Positions 33,306 through 43,861 of a DNA stretch of 64,000 nucleotides are shown piece after piece; position 1 is the first letter of the stretch; each line of letters begins with the position of its first letter. The DNA comes from Mytilus galloprovincialis (Eukaryota; Mollusca; Bivalvia; Mytilida; Mytilidae). Position numbers and translations under genes: made by a program. The notes under the pieces were generated by a model. The model saw only the letters and a list, made by a program, of their open reading frames with translations. It did not search any database and was not told where the DNA came from. Where the stretch lies: NCBI RefSeq assembly GCF_965363235.1, contig NC_134849.1, positions 17,138,863 to 17,202,862 on the forward strand, written 5' to 3'.

Positions 33306-33556
33306 TTAAGAATGGAAATGGGGAATGTTTCAAAGAGACAACAACCCGACAACAGATCAGACAGCATCCGAAGGCCACCGATGGGTCTTCGATGCAGCGA
33401 GAAACTCTCTTACCCGTAGGCGTCCTTCAGCTGGCCCCCAAAACAAATAAGTATACTAGTTCAGTAATAATGAACGTCATACTAAACTCCGAATTATACA
33501 AAAGAAACTAAAATAAAAAATCATACAAGACTAACAAAGACCGGAGGCTCCTTTAT
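33306..33556 (-). mobile_element. Antisense type 1 retroelement tail fragment
   Basis: Contains AATGGAAATGGGGAATGT, AAAGAGACAACAACCCGAC, GGCGTCCTTCAGCTGGCCCC and GTATACTAGTTCAGTAATAA. It shares the last part of the sequence that follows the Penelope-like element at 59850-60080, plus the terminal end seen at 38956-39052. Confidence 0.7.
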
Positions 33557-35292
33557 AGAAAATGTTAATATAGGCATGGAGTTTAATCTGTTTAGACTAG
33601 AGAAAGATCTTAGCCACTTTGAATCAAAACTATCGAGATATTGGCTAACAGTATGATGACATACCTCTTCATAATGACGATCATGATATTATAACAAAGA
33701 ACAAAACAATATGGGCAATATCTTAACTTTAGGAACATATGAATACTTTGCAACTGAAACCTCTCGAATGTGATCATAGTTTATTCAACTTATTTGATGA
33801 TATATGTCTAGTCAGATAATTTGTACTGAAAAGACATTACTGATATGGACATTTGGGGCTTTGGTATACATTCGTTGCTATACATACCCCAATATCACGT
33901 GAATTAGTTTAGGCAGTCTTTTAATGAATCTGAAATAAATTACTGGTAAACAAATGTTGAAGTAATTGACATCGAGATCTTATCTGCTATTGTGTACTTT
34001 CAGACAATGCGATGGGAAGCTACTGATTAAAAGTATAAATCACTTGTATTGATGAATTGTAACGGAAATTGAACTCAACTCTACTGACTCATACTCGGAA
34101 ATGTCGCTCGTTTATTTTAATAAATACATTTCTTGGTAGACAAATGAAATGACCCAGTGAGCCTTGTTTTTTGTGTTTGATACCTGTTACGTTTCTTCCT
34201 CATATCAGGAGGTTATGAGATACTTTTAATTTGTTTTTGTATGAATGTCAATGAAACAAATATTCGTGCAGCAAACGGTATTCGTTTGAGCTATCATAGG
34301 TTATCATTTGCTCAATCAAAATGAGCAATAAGGATTTGAAAACATAAGACATGTAACGGCATAAGAACAACGTACGACACTTGCCACCTACATCCTACTC
34401 CCCTAGAAAATGGAAAAACCATAAATAGGTAATAGTATTTTTTATGATGGATATAAAAGGACTTTCAGTTTGACCGAGAATATTTGACAGAACAGTGAAC
34501 GATGATCACTAAGCTATAAATCCAGGTTTAATTCAACGTTTTCTCAATAAGAAAACACCTGTACCAAGTCAGGAATATGATTATATCATAGTTGTTATTC
34601 ATTCGTTTGAACTTTTTGAGCTTTTGATTTTGCCATTTGATATTGGACTGTTTCCTTTTGAATTGTCCTCGGAGTTTTTAATTATAACACTCTATATTCG
34701 ACACCTCTGAAGAAAAAAAAAACCCCAATAAATATATAATACTTAATAATAATATAAAAAATACAAGATATACATTGACTGTAAACTAGATCAAATGATC
34801 ACCTACGTCATTGTCTTTCTTCAAGGAGACACACAGTATACTTGGCAACAATTTAAAAGGATAATACGAATTAATTAGAATACTGACAAGTTAACTTGAT
34901 GACGCTTACTGTTTACGCACGTCATATGCGAAAGCAAAAACAAAAACAAAAAGCATCAAATGCGTGGTTCAGTAGCAAGGACCAAAACAATTCACAAAAC
35001 ATGATTGAAGTAAACCAAATTCAAACCAGCAAAGACTTCTTAATTTCTATTTAAGCGCCATTTATTGTATGAGGTAGGAGGAGAATGCATTTTACAGAGC
35101 CTACAAAATATACATTTACTAAAATTGCAATAAGCCATATATATCTCGAAGTATACTAATTGCACCTTGATATTGTCATGTTATTTATGATGAACACATT
35201 ACATTACACTGAAGTATCCATGGTGTATCAAAACGAGGTAAGTGTGCATACTTCTTCAACTTGATTTTATTAAACAATGAAAAAAGTTGAGC
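33557..35292. other. Unannotated; one repeat-like patch
   Basis: Near 34560-34690 sequence such as GTTGTTATTCATTCGTTTGA and TTTTGCCATTTGATATTGG looks like an interspersed repeat tail. Nothing else recognised. Confidence 0.4.
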
Positions 35293-35405
35293 ATGAATAA
35301 AGGCAACAGTAGTATACCGCTGTTCAAACTCATAAATCCATGGACAAAAAACAAAATCGGGGTAACAAACTAAAACTGAGGGAAACGCATTAAATATAAG
35401 AGGAG
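35293..35405. repeat. Short interspersed repeat, partner at 22824-22937
   Basis: Near-identical to the copy at 22.8 kb: AAAGGCAACAGTAGTATACC through AACGCATTAAATATAAGAGG. The minus-strand ORF that overlaps it has no other support. Confidence 0.75.
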
Positions 35406-36605
35406 AACAACGACACAACACTACCATGTAACACACACAGAAACGGACCAAGCATCAGACAAAATCCCACGAGAATAACAAATACACCATGAAATATTAA
35501 TTAGATACCTGGATACCTTTTCCTTCTGTTTTTTTGCTGTCACTTTGCTAAAATTTCGTAGAATTTCTCTTTTTTTGTAGTTTGGGGGTCATTTTGCTAG
35601 AATTTCGTAGTCTTTCTTGTGTTTAGTAGTGTGTTATCATTTTAACATTGCGTTTAAGTTTCGGTCGACTTATAAAGTGTGAATATCTCCTTGGCGTATG
35701 TGGCCAAAAAGTCATACATTTTGGGAATTGGTTATATGTTTCTGTAAATATTTTGTGTTCTATACAGACCTTCGTCAAATTTTCTTTCTTGCATAAAAGT
35801 GACAATATTGTTTGTATGTCCACTGATTAAATCTTGAGTTTTCTCTTTAACACTGAGTCCTTTGGTGTTAAGCATACATACATGGATGTCTTTTGCTATA
35901 TTGAATATTGTTTTGATTGATCATAAATGGTGATTTTTTTATTTTTAAGTACGATTGACCGAGATGATGTTGTGTTCAAATATCCAACTGTTTAACCAAG
36001 TGGTACTTGAATAATCATCAGGAAATCAAATTAGTAGCTAGTGTTAAGGTGACTAAAGGCATTAATCTTGAAAAGTAAATATAAAAGTCTTTGAAACTGT
36101 TTAGTCCATGTCATTGTGTGCCAATAATATTTTAACAATTGCTTTTGTCCGTATTATGATGTTGCGGCTTTTCAATTCAGTGTACATATTGCAAGATGTA
36201 AATAGCTGTTTGACATGATGTCTGTATTCTGTTATGAAGGAATGATGGTTTCCTGAAGCCTCCGTGATATTGGCATAGAAGGTAAATTAAGAAAGCGAAA
36301 CTAGAAGATTAACTAATACAAAACAAAACTAGCACGCTAAAAAAAAAGCAAACCATCTTATTCATATAAAAAACACGTAAAACATTAAATTCACTCTACT
36401 ATCGTTACATTATTATTTGTAACGCAGATTTTAAAGATCAAACATAAAAGTGCAAGCGATAGATGTATAGACAAATGTGGGTACTATAATAAAAAGCAAT
36501 CTGGAAGAAAATAACCAAATCAACATGGGTTAACTTTGTCTAAAGAAGTTGTAACCACAGTTTTGAAATGAACAAAAGATGGCAGACATCAATGAGATAT
36601 TTAAG
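35406..36605. other. Unannotated AT-rich stretch
   Basis: Short imperfect repetition occurs near 35545-35620 (GCTAGAATTTCGTAGT and AGAATTTCTCTTTTTTTGTAG). No gene recognised. Confidence 0.4.
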
Positions 36606-37690
36606 TCAATGCAAAAACGCCACGAAAGGAAAGGAAAATGATGAAAAGACGAACAGGTTCACAAAACACGATATAAAACAGTAAACATTGAGCAACACGA
36701 ACACAATAAAAATTGCCATGGTTGAACACGTGTGCTCATTAAAAGTAAACATGTGGCATCCGTCGTGCAAGAACAAATCTGGAGTATAGTCTTCTTCGTT
36801 GATACCACTAAAAAAGAGAACGGGGTTGTAGTTATGACAGTTAGAACATATCCGTGTAAATATATCGTATACAACCATCGACGGATAATACACTTGAGAA
36901 AATAATTGATTCTTCTTTCACTGATAAATTTAAGCTACGCAATGCCTGTTGTTGTTTCTTGAACATATCACAAATATGATAATAGCATGGAAGTGTTAAA
37001 CAGTGACTCCCTATACCAGGCGCTATTCTAAATGTTTTGAATTGCACCCCAGCTGAATTTTTTCTGGTATTTATGTTGTTTCTTGTACATACCAGACCAA
37101 GCGTACAGTGGTAATTTTTTTATTGTCAATCAGTTTCTTTGAAGAATGTATTTGTTTGTAATTATTTAAAAAAATGTTTTCTTGATAATCTTTCGGCCTA
37201 TCATTACCATATGAGGTTGACATTTGATACAACATATATCTCTTGGATACAGTGTACTACACAGGCAATTTTCATTCACATCAATTTCACGTGAATTTGA
37301 ATTCATGTGAATCTCACGTGAAATTCACATGAATTTTTGAAATGAATTAATTCAAACAACATCTTCATTTTCAACTTGAAGTAAAATCATTAAAAATTCC
37401 GTTTTTTATTTTAAAAAGTTCACGTGAAATTCATGTGAAATTTTTCACGTGAGAATCATGTAGATCTCAATTCACGTGAAATTCACATGAAAATTTTCAC
37501 GTGAGTTTCATGTATAAGCTCGTTTGAGGTGAATCTCAAATGAAATTTTTTAGGTGAATTTCACGTGGGATTCATGTGAATTTCACGTGAGCAAATTTTG
37601 CCTGTGTATCATGTCACGTAATATAATGTTGCCTTTATCAACCCAACACTCATCTGTCTTGATACCGTCTTGTAAATGTATACGATCAAA
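36606..37690 (-). pseudogene. Second, more decayed Mab-21-like C-terminal relic
   Basis: On the minus strand, 37690-37620 gives KFDRIHLQDGIKTDECW, matching IYHKHLQDCSKTDAVSGW of the 30.9-kb relic. 37047-36900 gives FRIAPGIGSHCLTLPCYYHI and KKQQQALRSLNLS, matching IRISPIVMSHCLRFLCYHHL and NKQQALRDLNS. Stops and frame changes occur between, and a 347-bp MITE (37260-37606) interrupts it. Only the C-terminal extension is preserved; no catalytic lobe is seen. Confidence 0.6.
37260..37606. mobile_element. 347-bp TA-flanked MITE packed with CACGTG palindromes
   Basis: The ends are CACAGGCAATTTTC and GCAAATTTTGCCTGTG, flanked by TA. The interior is largely made of TTCACGTGAA and TTCATGTGAA motifs, with eight CACGTG cores and several CATGTG/CACATG variants, in both orientations by symmetry. 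TA duplication and size fit a Tc1/mariner-type MITE. No ORF. It lies inside the Mab-21-like relic. Confidence 0.8.
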
Positions 37691-38097
37691 TTTGTCTAAA
37701 TTGTAAGTTTTATTCTTTTTATTTAGTGGTTATAGTTTTTGTGCAGCAAACTGACGGAATCTTCATTTGCGATATGTAAAATTAATAAATGTAGATGATT
37801 ATGACTTAAGCAAGCGATCAGTAAATGTCAGAACTTTATTAAAAATTGAAATTTCATAAAGAAACATTATTACTTGTTGGTTATAACAATTCAATGATAA
37901 CTTACATCTTTTATATTCTGTGAAAAATTACGAGTAAAGCGAAAGAAAAGGTCTGCTGCATACCTTTACAATCCCTCTATATTGTAAAAAATGGATGACA
38001 TCAAACTTAAATCTATATCTACTTCATGATTTCAACGTTTTAATTGTCAATCTCTATAGATAAAGTCTTAACAGTAACCTATCCTTCTATCATATGG
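37691..38097. other. Spacer, no feature recognised
   Basis: AT-rich sequence between the Mab-21-like relic and segment B. Confidence 0.4.
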
Positions 38098-38955
38098 CGT
38101 TTACACATCGCAATCAATACGATACGGAGGTACATGTGCTCCTTAAAACGGTGGAATATCGACTGATATTGACACAACATAATGGTCACCATTACGAATT
38201 GATTGACCGATATTCCCGTGCGTGTTTCCTATCTTGATTTCATTGATAGAGGGTTGCTGCTCACAATGAAGCTATTTAACCAAGAGTTCCAAATGGTGAA
38301 GTTGAAGTTATCCCTTCTTGATGGGATTCGTGTAACTTAATCTTTAGTTCTATATGTTGTGTTTTTAATACTTTTGTTTGTATGTACGTTTTTTTCTTTC
38401 CTTTTTTAGCCATGGCGTTGTCAGTTTATTTTCGATCTATGAGTATGAATGTCCCTCTGGTATGTTTCGCTCATCTTTTATACGATATGTCGGTGTCCTA
38501 GATCACAAATACTTTCTCAGTCTAAAATTTCGAAACACAGGTATAAATCATCAAAGTGTCTTTTAAAAAAAAAGATACTGAACCCCCAGGTTTAATATAT
38601 AAGTTCAAAATGAGGCATAGAGAAGTCTACTGGACAAAATTACATGTTTAGCTTTTCAAGCAAAAAAATGAAAAGAAAACAACTGTTATCCATTTATGAG
38701 ATTTGGACATCTGTAAACTTAAGTATACATAGCCTTGATTGATATGATTTTCCCTCTTTTTCTAAATGTAATATATACATACAAATGAATTTCAAATCAA
38801 CATTGTCTTTGATATAATTCTTGAAGCATTCGTTTCAAGACTTCATATGTATATAGGGATATGAGGGTCATACGTAAAAAAAAGTTACTGTAATAGTTTT
38901 TAATATATTGATCAGAATTGTAAAAATTCTTCCACTATCACAACATGCAAAACAT

Positions 38956-39052
38956 TCTACATTAAAGACCTGTTGGTGACCTTCTGCTGTTGTTTTTTCT
39001 ATGGTCGGGTTGTTGTCTCTTTGACACATTCCCCATTTCCATTCTCAATTTT
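38956..39052 (+). mobile_element. Type 1 retroelement 3' end fragment
   Basis: About 97 bp, CCTGTTGGTGACCTTCTGCT, TGGTCGGGTTGTTGTCTCTT and CCCCATTTCCATTCTC. Segment A lacks it (ACATTTTCTAAATACAAAAT near 29513), so both ends are set by an empty site. Confidence 0.75.
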
Positions 39053-39116
39053 ATAAATACAAAATGCCTTTACAGTGAAGAATGACATAATCAAAAGACT
39101 ACGTCTGGTCTGCTTA

Positions 39117-39350
39117 GGCAGCAACCATTTGATTTTCTGGGGAGGGGGGGACAATTTTTTTTCGCGACAAGTCGAAAGCAATTTTTTTCTTTCAATTTTA
39201 GCATTACATATAGTGGCAGATGAAGGTGAAACAAAAATTTTTTTTTTCTCAGAATCAAAAACAAATTATTTTTTTCTCCAAAAACTGGAAACACTTCTTT
39301 TTCCAAAAAAAAACCATAGCCCCCCCAAAAAAAATCAAATGGTTGCTGCC
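39117..39350. mobile_element. 234-bp MITE with TTA target duplication, proven by empty site
   Basis: The ends are GGCAGCAACCATTTGATTTT and AAAATCAAATGGTTGCTGCC, an almost perfect inverted pair, flanked by TTA at 39114-39116 and 39351-39353. Segment A reads CAGCTTATGACATT at the same site with one TTA. A 3-bp TTA duplication is typical of PIF/Harbinger. The interior is rich in T and A runs with no ORF. Confidence 0.85.
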
Positions 39351-39745
39351 TTATGACATTAGTGTCATTTCTTTTTCAACAAAACTTGTATTTGCCAAAC
39401 CAATGACACATGTGGCAGCAGTAATGGTTTATCTTATACTATTTTGAAGCTCACTTGATAAGAAGCCTGCGTCAGCGGTTGGATATTATTCGATGTATAA
39501 GACACGTAGTTCATGTAGCTTCGAAATGCTGTGTCAATTTTGTGACAGGTTTTGGTAACAATCTTTGTGTGTTAAATGTGTCAAGCAGTTATGTGTTGAT
39601 GTTTTGTCATTTCGTTGCGTTTAAATATGATAGGACATTGTCATTTTCTCTTTGACTTATGAGTTTTTATTGTCCCTAGGTATATTTCTTCTGTTTTCTA
39701 AATGAACTTTGACCATTTATTGTAATTGAAGTACTATATAGTATG

Positions 39746-42700
39746 AGGTATGCGTTATATAACAATGCACGATGGACTACTACGTGGTTACAATCAACCT
39801 AAAACACATGTTATTTACTGAAATACAACACATTTTTCATGCATTGCGGAATTAACAATTTCGCTTATTTTTTTTATTTTTTGTATCTACATTTATAGTC
39901 CGTGATATAATGTATTCGTTCCATGCTCAGTCATATATATAGTCATTAATATGTATGATTATGACGCAGATGTTTCGGGTATTCGTACACCAGACAGCAA
40001 CGAAACAACAATGAAAAACATACTCATAAGACAAACTTACTATTGTAAAGCTAGCCGTCGATAACTACCGGTGCTAATATTCACGAGGGCAGTTACTTTG
40101 ATATAAATATACAATATATGTTGAGCTATTTATCGTCCCCACTCTTTTTTTAGCATACTGAATATTATGATGTTCTTATTTTAAGTTAAGGTCCTGATAA
40201 AAAGTTTAGACGTCCAATACAGTGTTTCAGTGCCAGTTCGTTGTGTTATTCGAAGCAGACATGGTTTTGGAGTGACATTATACAGGTTTCAAAGAGCTCA
40301 AAAATGTTTATTCTGGACAGTGGTCACTTCATCTGAAATGTCGACCAATCGCGCCGTGAAATTATTGCACATGTACAATACACAGCAAAGGATAAAATCC
40401 TGTTCAAATACTTTTACAAATCCAAAAAGAAAGTCGAATTGTGAAGCCAGTAAACAATACTTTTTTTAATTTGAGCATGTAAATGGAAGATTACGTTGTA
40501 TATTTTACAAAAAAACATGTTCGCAGAACAAAAAACATTAATTATTAGAGTCCTCGACACTATATTAATTGACAGTGTTCCCACTAATTCCACCTGTTTT
40601 CAAGTTGTAGTAAACTCGTAGAAGCCCACAATGCATTGTAGTTCATTGAGTCGATTGGCCATACTGTCCTTGTGTTTGGTAAATTACATGCAAATATATT
40701 CTGACGTCAAGAAATCTAGAGTTCTCGACCTGTATATTTAAAGGTTTAATTGATTTCAAAATAAATTTAGTACCGCACTGTTAAATTTTGCAGATGAATA
40801 ACTCCAGTGGGTAACAGTGGTTATTGATTTTATATACACTACATATGATTTTTATCGTTTAAAATGTCATTTAAATAGTCACATGATTTAATCAAATCCG
40901 GGGTTTTTCTCTCTAGATTGAGGAATTCATGGTCTACCTGGATAAACGTGAGCAGTTTTTTACTTCATTATCTCTCAAATATTTTTATTTCGATAACTTA
41001 TCTTAATAATTTTGTGCTAAGTATTAATTTCCTTCTTACACAAATGATTTATGCTTTTACTTTCATTGTGAGTGCTTGAAGAAAACATTTACTTTCGTTT
41101 TGGATTTTGTTTTGTGTAATAAACAATTTATTTATAGGATTTTGCAATGTTCTTCTTATTTCAAAGACTCATTTTTTTCAACATTTGAAATTGTTTGTTC
41201 AAGTGTAGCTTAAACATGATGTTTTATTGAAAAAGTTAGATAAGATAACATATGAATAGCACAATTGACACATTTATACGTTACGGTAGAAGGTAGTATG
41301 ATTTTCAGTATCATTTTTTTTATATATTCGTCTCCCAAAAAACAAAAAAATACATATATACTATGTAAACAATATGACTTTAAACTACAAAAAGTCCATA
41401 CAAAAGAGTAGGAAGATGTTAAAGTGACATTCAAAAACTTAAGCCGGAGATAAACTTACAGCATTATGGCTAAAACGAAAAGGACCAAAATGTTAAACAA
41501 CAATATAAATACACAATATATAAAATTAACGACAGAGCAACACAAACGTTAAAATGTATCAGATTTTTTGTACCTATTTTAGACCAGACCCCATCTACAT
41601 AGACAACGAAGCATAGTTGAATAACGATTGTTTCTACTTCTATTTGATTTTATGTGATGGATTAAAAAAATGTGCATTTTCTGGAGAAATCTAATTTTTT
41701 CAAAAAGTACGGTAAAAATAATATATCTGAAAATGATGTAAATTGTTATTAGAAATCTGTGAAAGATTTTGTTCTTCTAGTTTAATATAATGGAAGAGTG
41801 TTTGCCAAAATAGTACAGGAAGTTACTGTAATATAGCTGAATCATTCTGTAGATTATGTTAAAAATAAATTTTAGTAATTTTTGGTCCTCAATGCTCTTC
41901 AACTTCGTACTTTATTTGGCATTTTTAACTTTTTTTATTCGAGCGTCACTGAAGAGTAGACGAAACGCGCAGCTGGCGTAAATATTTGTTTCAATCCTTG
42001 TTTCTATGATGAGTTTATTGAAAGAGTACCATAGCGATGGAAATTTGTTTTTAACAACAACACAGCATTACATAACAGGAAATAATGAAAGAAGACAAAG
42101 CATATCAAAGTTACATAAAAAAAACGTGTACCAACGACCAAGAAAACATAAGGAACACAGACGAAAGATTAACACAAAAACACAAAAAAACATCAAAACA
42201 TCAACAAATCGAATAATCATAAAAACCAAGTGTTCTACCGAAGAATACGAATTTTCTGCCCAACATTGGACACCTTTCGCAATGTATAAAGTTAACTCCA
42301 AAAAAATCTAGTTATAACATGTATAATTAAAGGTCAGTATGAGAAAATTCGATTAGCTGTAGAACAACGGGAGCATAGTTACCAATAACCATTTGTGAAA
42401 TAGACATTCAATAATAGACAACCAAATCGTAACTTTCTTAAGGGAGAAGTGATATGCAGTTATCCAGACATTAGGTGAAATGATGTGCTCCAGAAAAATA
42501 AAGCAATCTCTACTCTGTCTATGCAACATGTTTAACCCAGTCAATTTATCAAAATAGTCTAAATGAAAGTTCCTGAACAAACCGAAAGGCAGTTTGTATA
42601 AAAAGTAATCAGTTTACTTTTTAATAAAATATCTTATTGAACATTAACAACCCTTTTAATCAATCTACCAGCAAGTCAAAGTGTTATCCAGTGATTTCAT

Positions 42701-43499
42701 TCCTCAATTTAAATACATTTTCAGAACTGAAAGGTAAAATTTTGAGTATTAATATTTTCCTGAAAATAGCTGAAACTTAAACCAGCAATACTTTGAGTTC
42801 ATCCGGCGTGGCATTAGAGCAATATATCAATATATTCATCACAATATCAGCGAGGTTACCATTTACTCTCGTCATTAATACATTACGCAATTTCAAAAAG
42901 TACAAAATAAATACCATCGTTTTTCGATTAGTATGGCGTAAGTGAAGTCATAATTGCTATAGATCTGGGACATCATAGACCTGATTCCTTTATAACAAAT
43001 AGTCTCTCAACTTAAGATATACGACTAGAAAACTATTTCATATCATTGAAACCAGTTATAAAAATGTTAAAGAAGATCGCATAGCATAAAAACATACATG
43101 ATACATATGTGGGCGGTGTTTGAATCAACATTTTATTTATTGCGTGCATTTATTATTGCAATTTTTCAAAAATGGACAGGAATGCATGTTCAACCAATGT
43201 AATTTTTTAGACAAAAATCTACAAACAGATCTCAATTCAAGGTATCCAAATGCGAGTTCGTATTTTTGCTACTCTCACATAGTCTCATTATTCGCATTAA
43301 TTAGAATTTGTCAATAATGTCTGAATCTAAAGAACAAGATTATGTGGTATGTGAATTACCTGTAACATTTAGTTCTGTTATACAAGTTGTGATGATTGGT
43401 ATATCAGAATCATTCCTTTACTTTGCATTTCATTTAAATACATTCAACATTCAAACCAACCTTAATTAACAAATTCAATGAATTTAATTTAGATTGACA
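39746..43499. other. Upstream region of the HSPA12-like gene, no gene recognised
   Basis: Open frames at 40230-40469 and 42006-42311 show no recognisable family or coding signature. Near 41940-41985, AGAGTAGACGAAACGCGC has the look of an interspersed repeat. A possible splice acceptor (TTTAATTTAG) lies at 43483-43492, eight bases before the first HSPA12 ATG, so a non-coding first exon may lie in this stretch. Confidence 0.4.
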
Positions 43500-43808
43500 A
43501 TGGAGACAAATGACCACCTGTTAGTTGCTGCATTGGATTTCGGAACGACTTATTCTGGATATGCATTTTCCATGCGGCATGAATTTAAAACTGACCCGAT
43601 GAAAATTCATGCTAACCAGGCTTGGAATTCCGGCGGCAGAGCCTTGTTATCATTGAAAACCCCTACATGCTTGCTACTGAATGATAAAAAGCAGTTCATA
43701 GCTTTTGGTTACGATGCAGAGAACCAGTATACAGATATTGTGATGGATGACAAACAAGACGAATATTACTATTTTCATCGATTCAAAATGAATCTCCATA
43801 ACAATAAG
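43500..43808 (+). CDS. HSPA12: HSPA12-like HSP70 family protein, first coding exon
   Basis: 103 codons from ATG to the donor AATAAG|GTATTA, phase 0. It encodes the N-terminal part of the actin-like ATPase fold. HLLVAALDFGTTYSGYAF (residues 6-23) contains the phosphate-1 signature DFGTTYSG, followed by LLSLKTPTCLLLN, FIAFGYDAENQYTD and YYYFHRFKMNLHNNK, all typical of HSPA12A/B and their expanded bivalve relatives. HSPA12 proteins are distant HSP70s that lack the usual C-terminal peptide-binding domain; bivalve expansions are often linked to stress and immune responses. The frame could open upstream, but this ATG follows a likely acceptor at 43491-43492 and fits the family start. Bivalve paralogues are numerous, so A or B cannot be assigned. 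Confidence 0.85.
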
Positions 43809-43861
43809 GTATTAAACACATTACATGCAAATTAGTATCACGGTAGGTTTAATGTCCAACT

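Larger units (their letters stand above)
38098..39745 (+). repeat. Segmental duplication B (partner 28265-30190)
   Basis: Collinear with segment A. It starts in a decayed Penelope-like C-terminal relic (GGTTGCTGCTCACAATGAAG, GAGTTCCAAATGGTGAAGTT, near 38255-38310) and runs through TTGATATGATTTTCCCTC to TTTGACTTATGAGTTTTTAT. It carries a retroelement-tail insertion (38956-39052) and a MITE (39117-39350) absent from A. Confidence 0.8.

Noticed and set aside
39075-39447. Several overlapping frames rich in Phe and Lys
   Set aside because: They are translations of T- and A-runs in a 234-bp MITE.
40230-42311. Frames at 40230-40469 and 42006-42311 as possible upstream HSPA12 exons
   Set aside because: Neither shows HSP70 similarity, and the family N terminus is already complete in the exon at 43500.
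43809-43835. Continuation of the first HSPA12 frame past the donor
   Set aside because: Similarity to the family ends at the GT donor, and the next exon joins exactly in phase.
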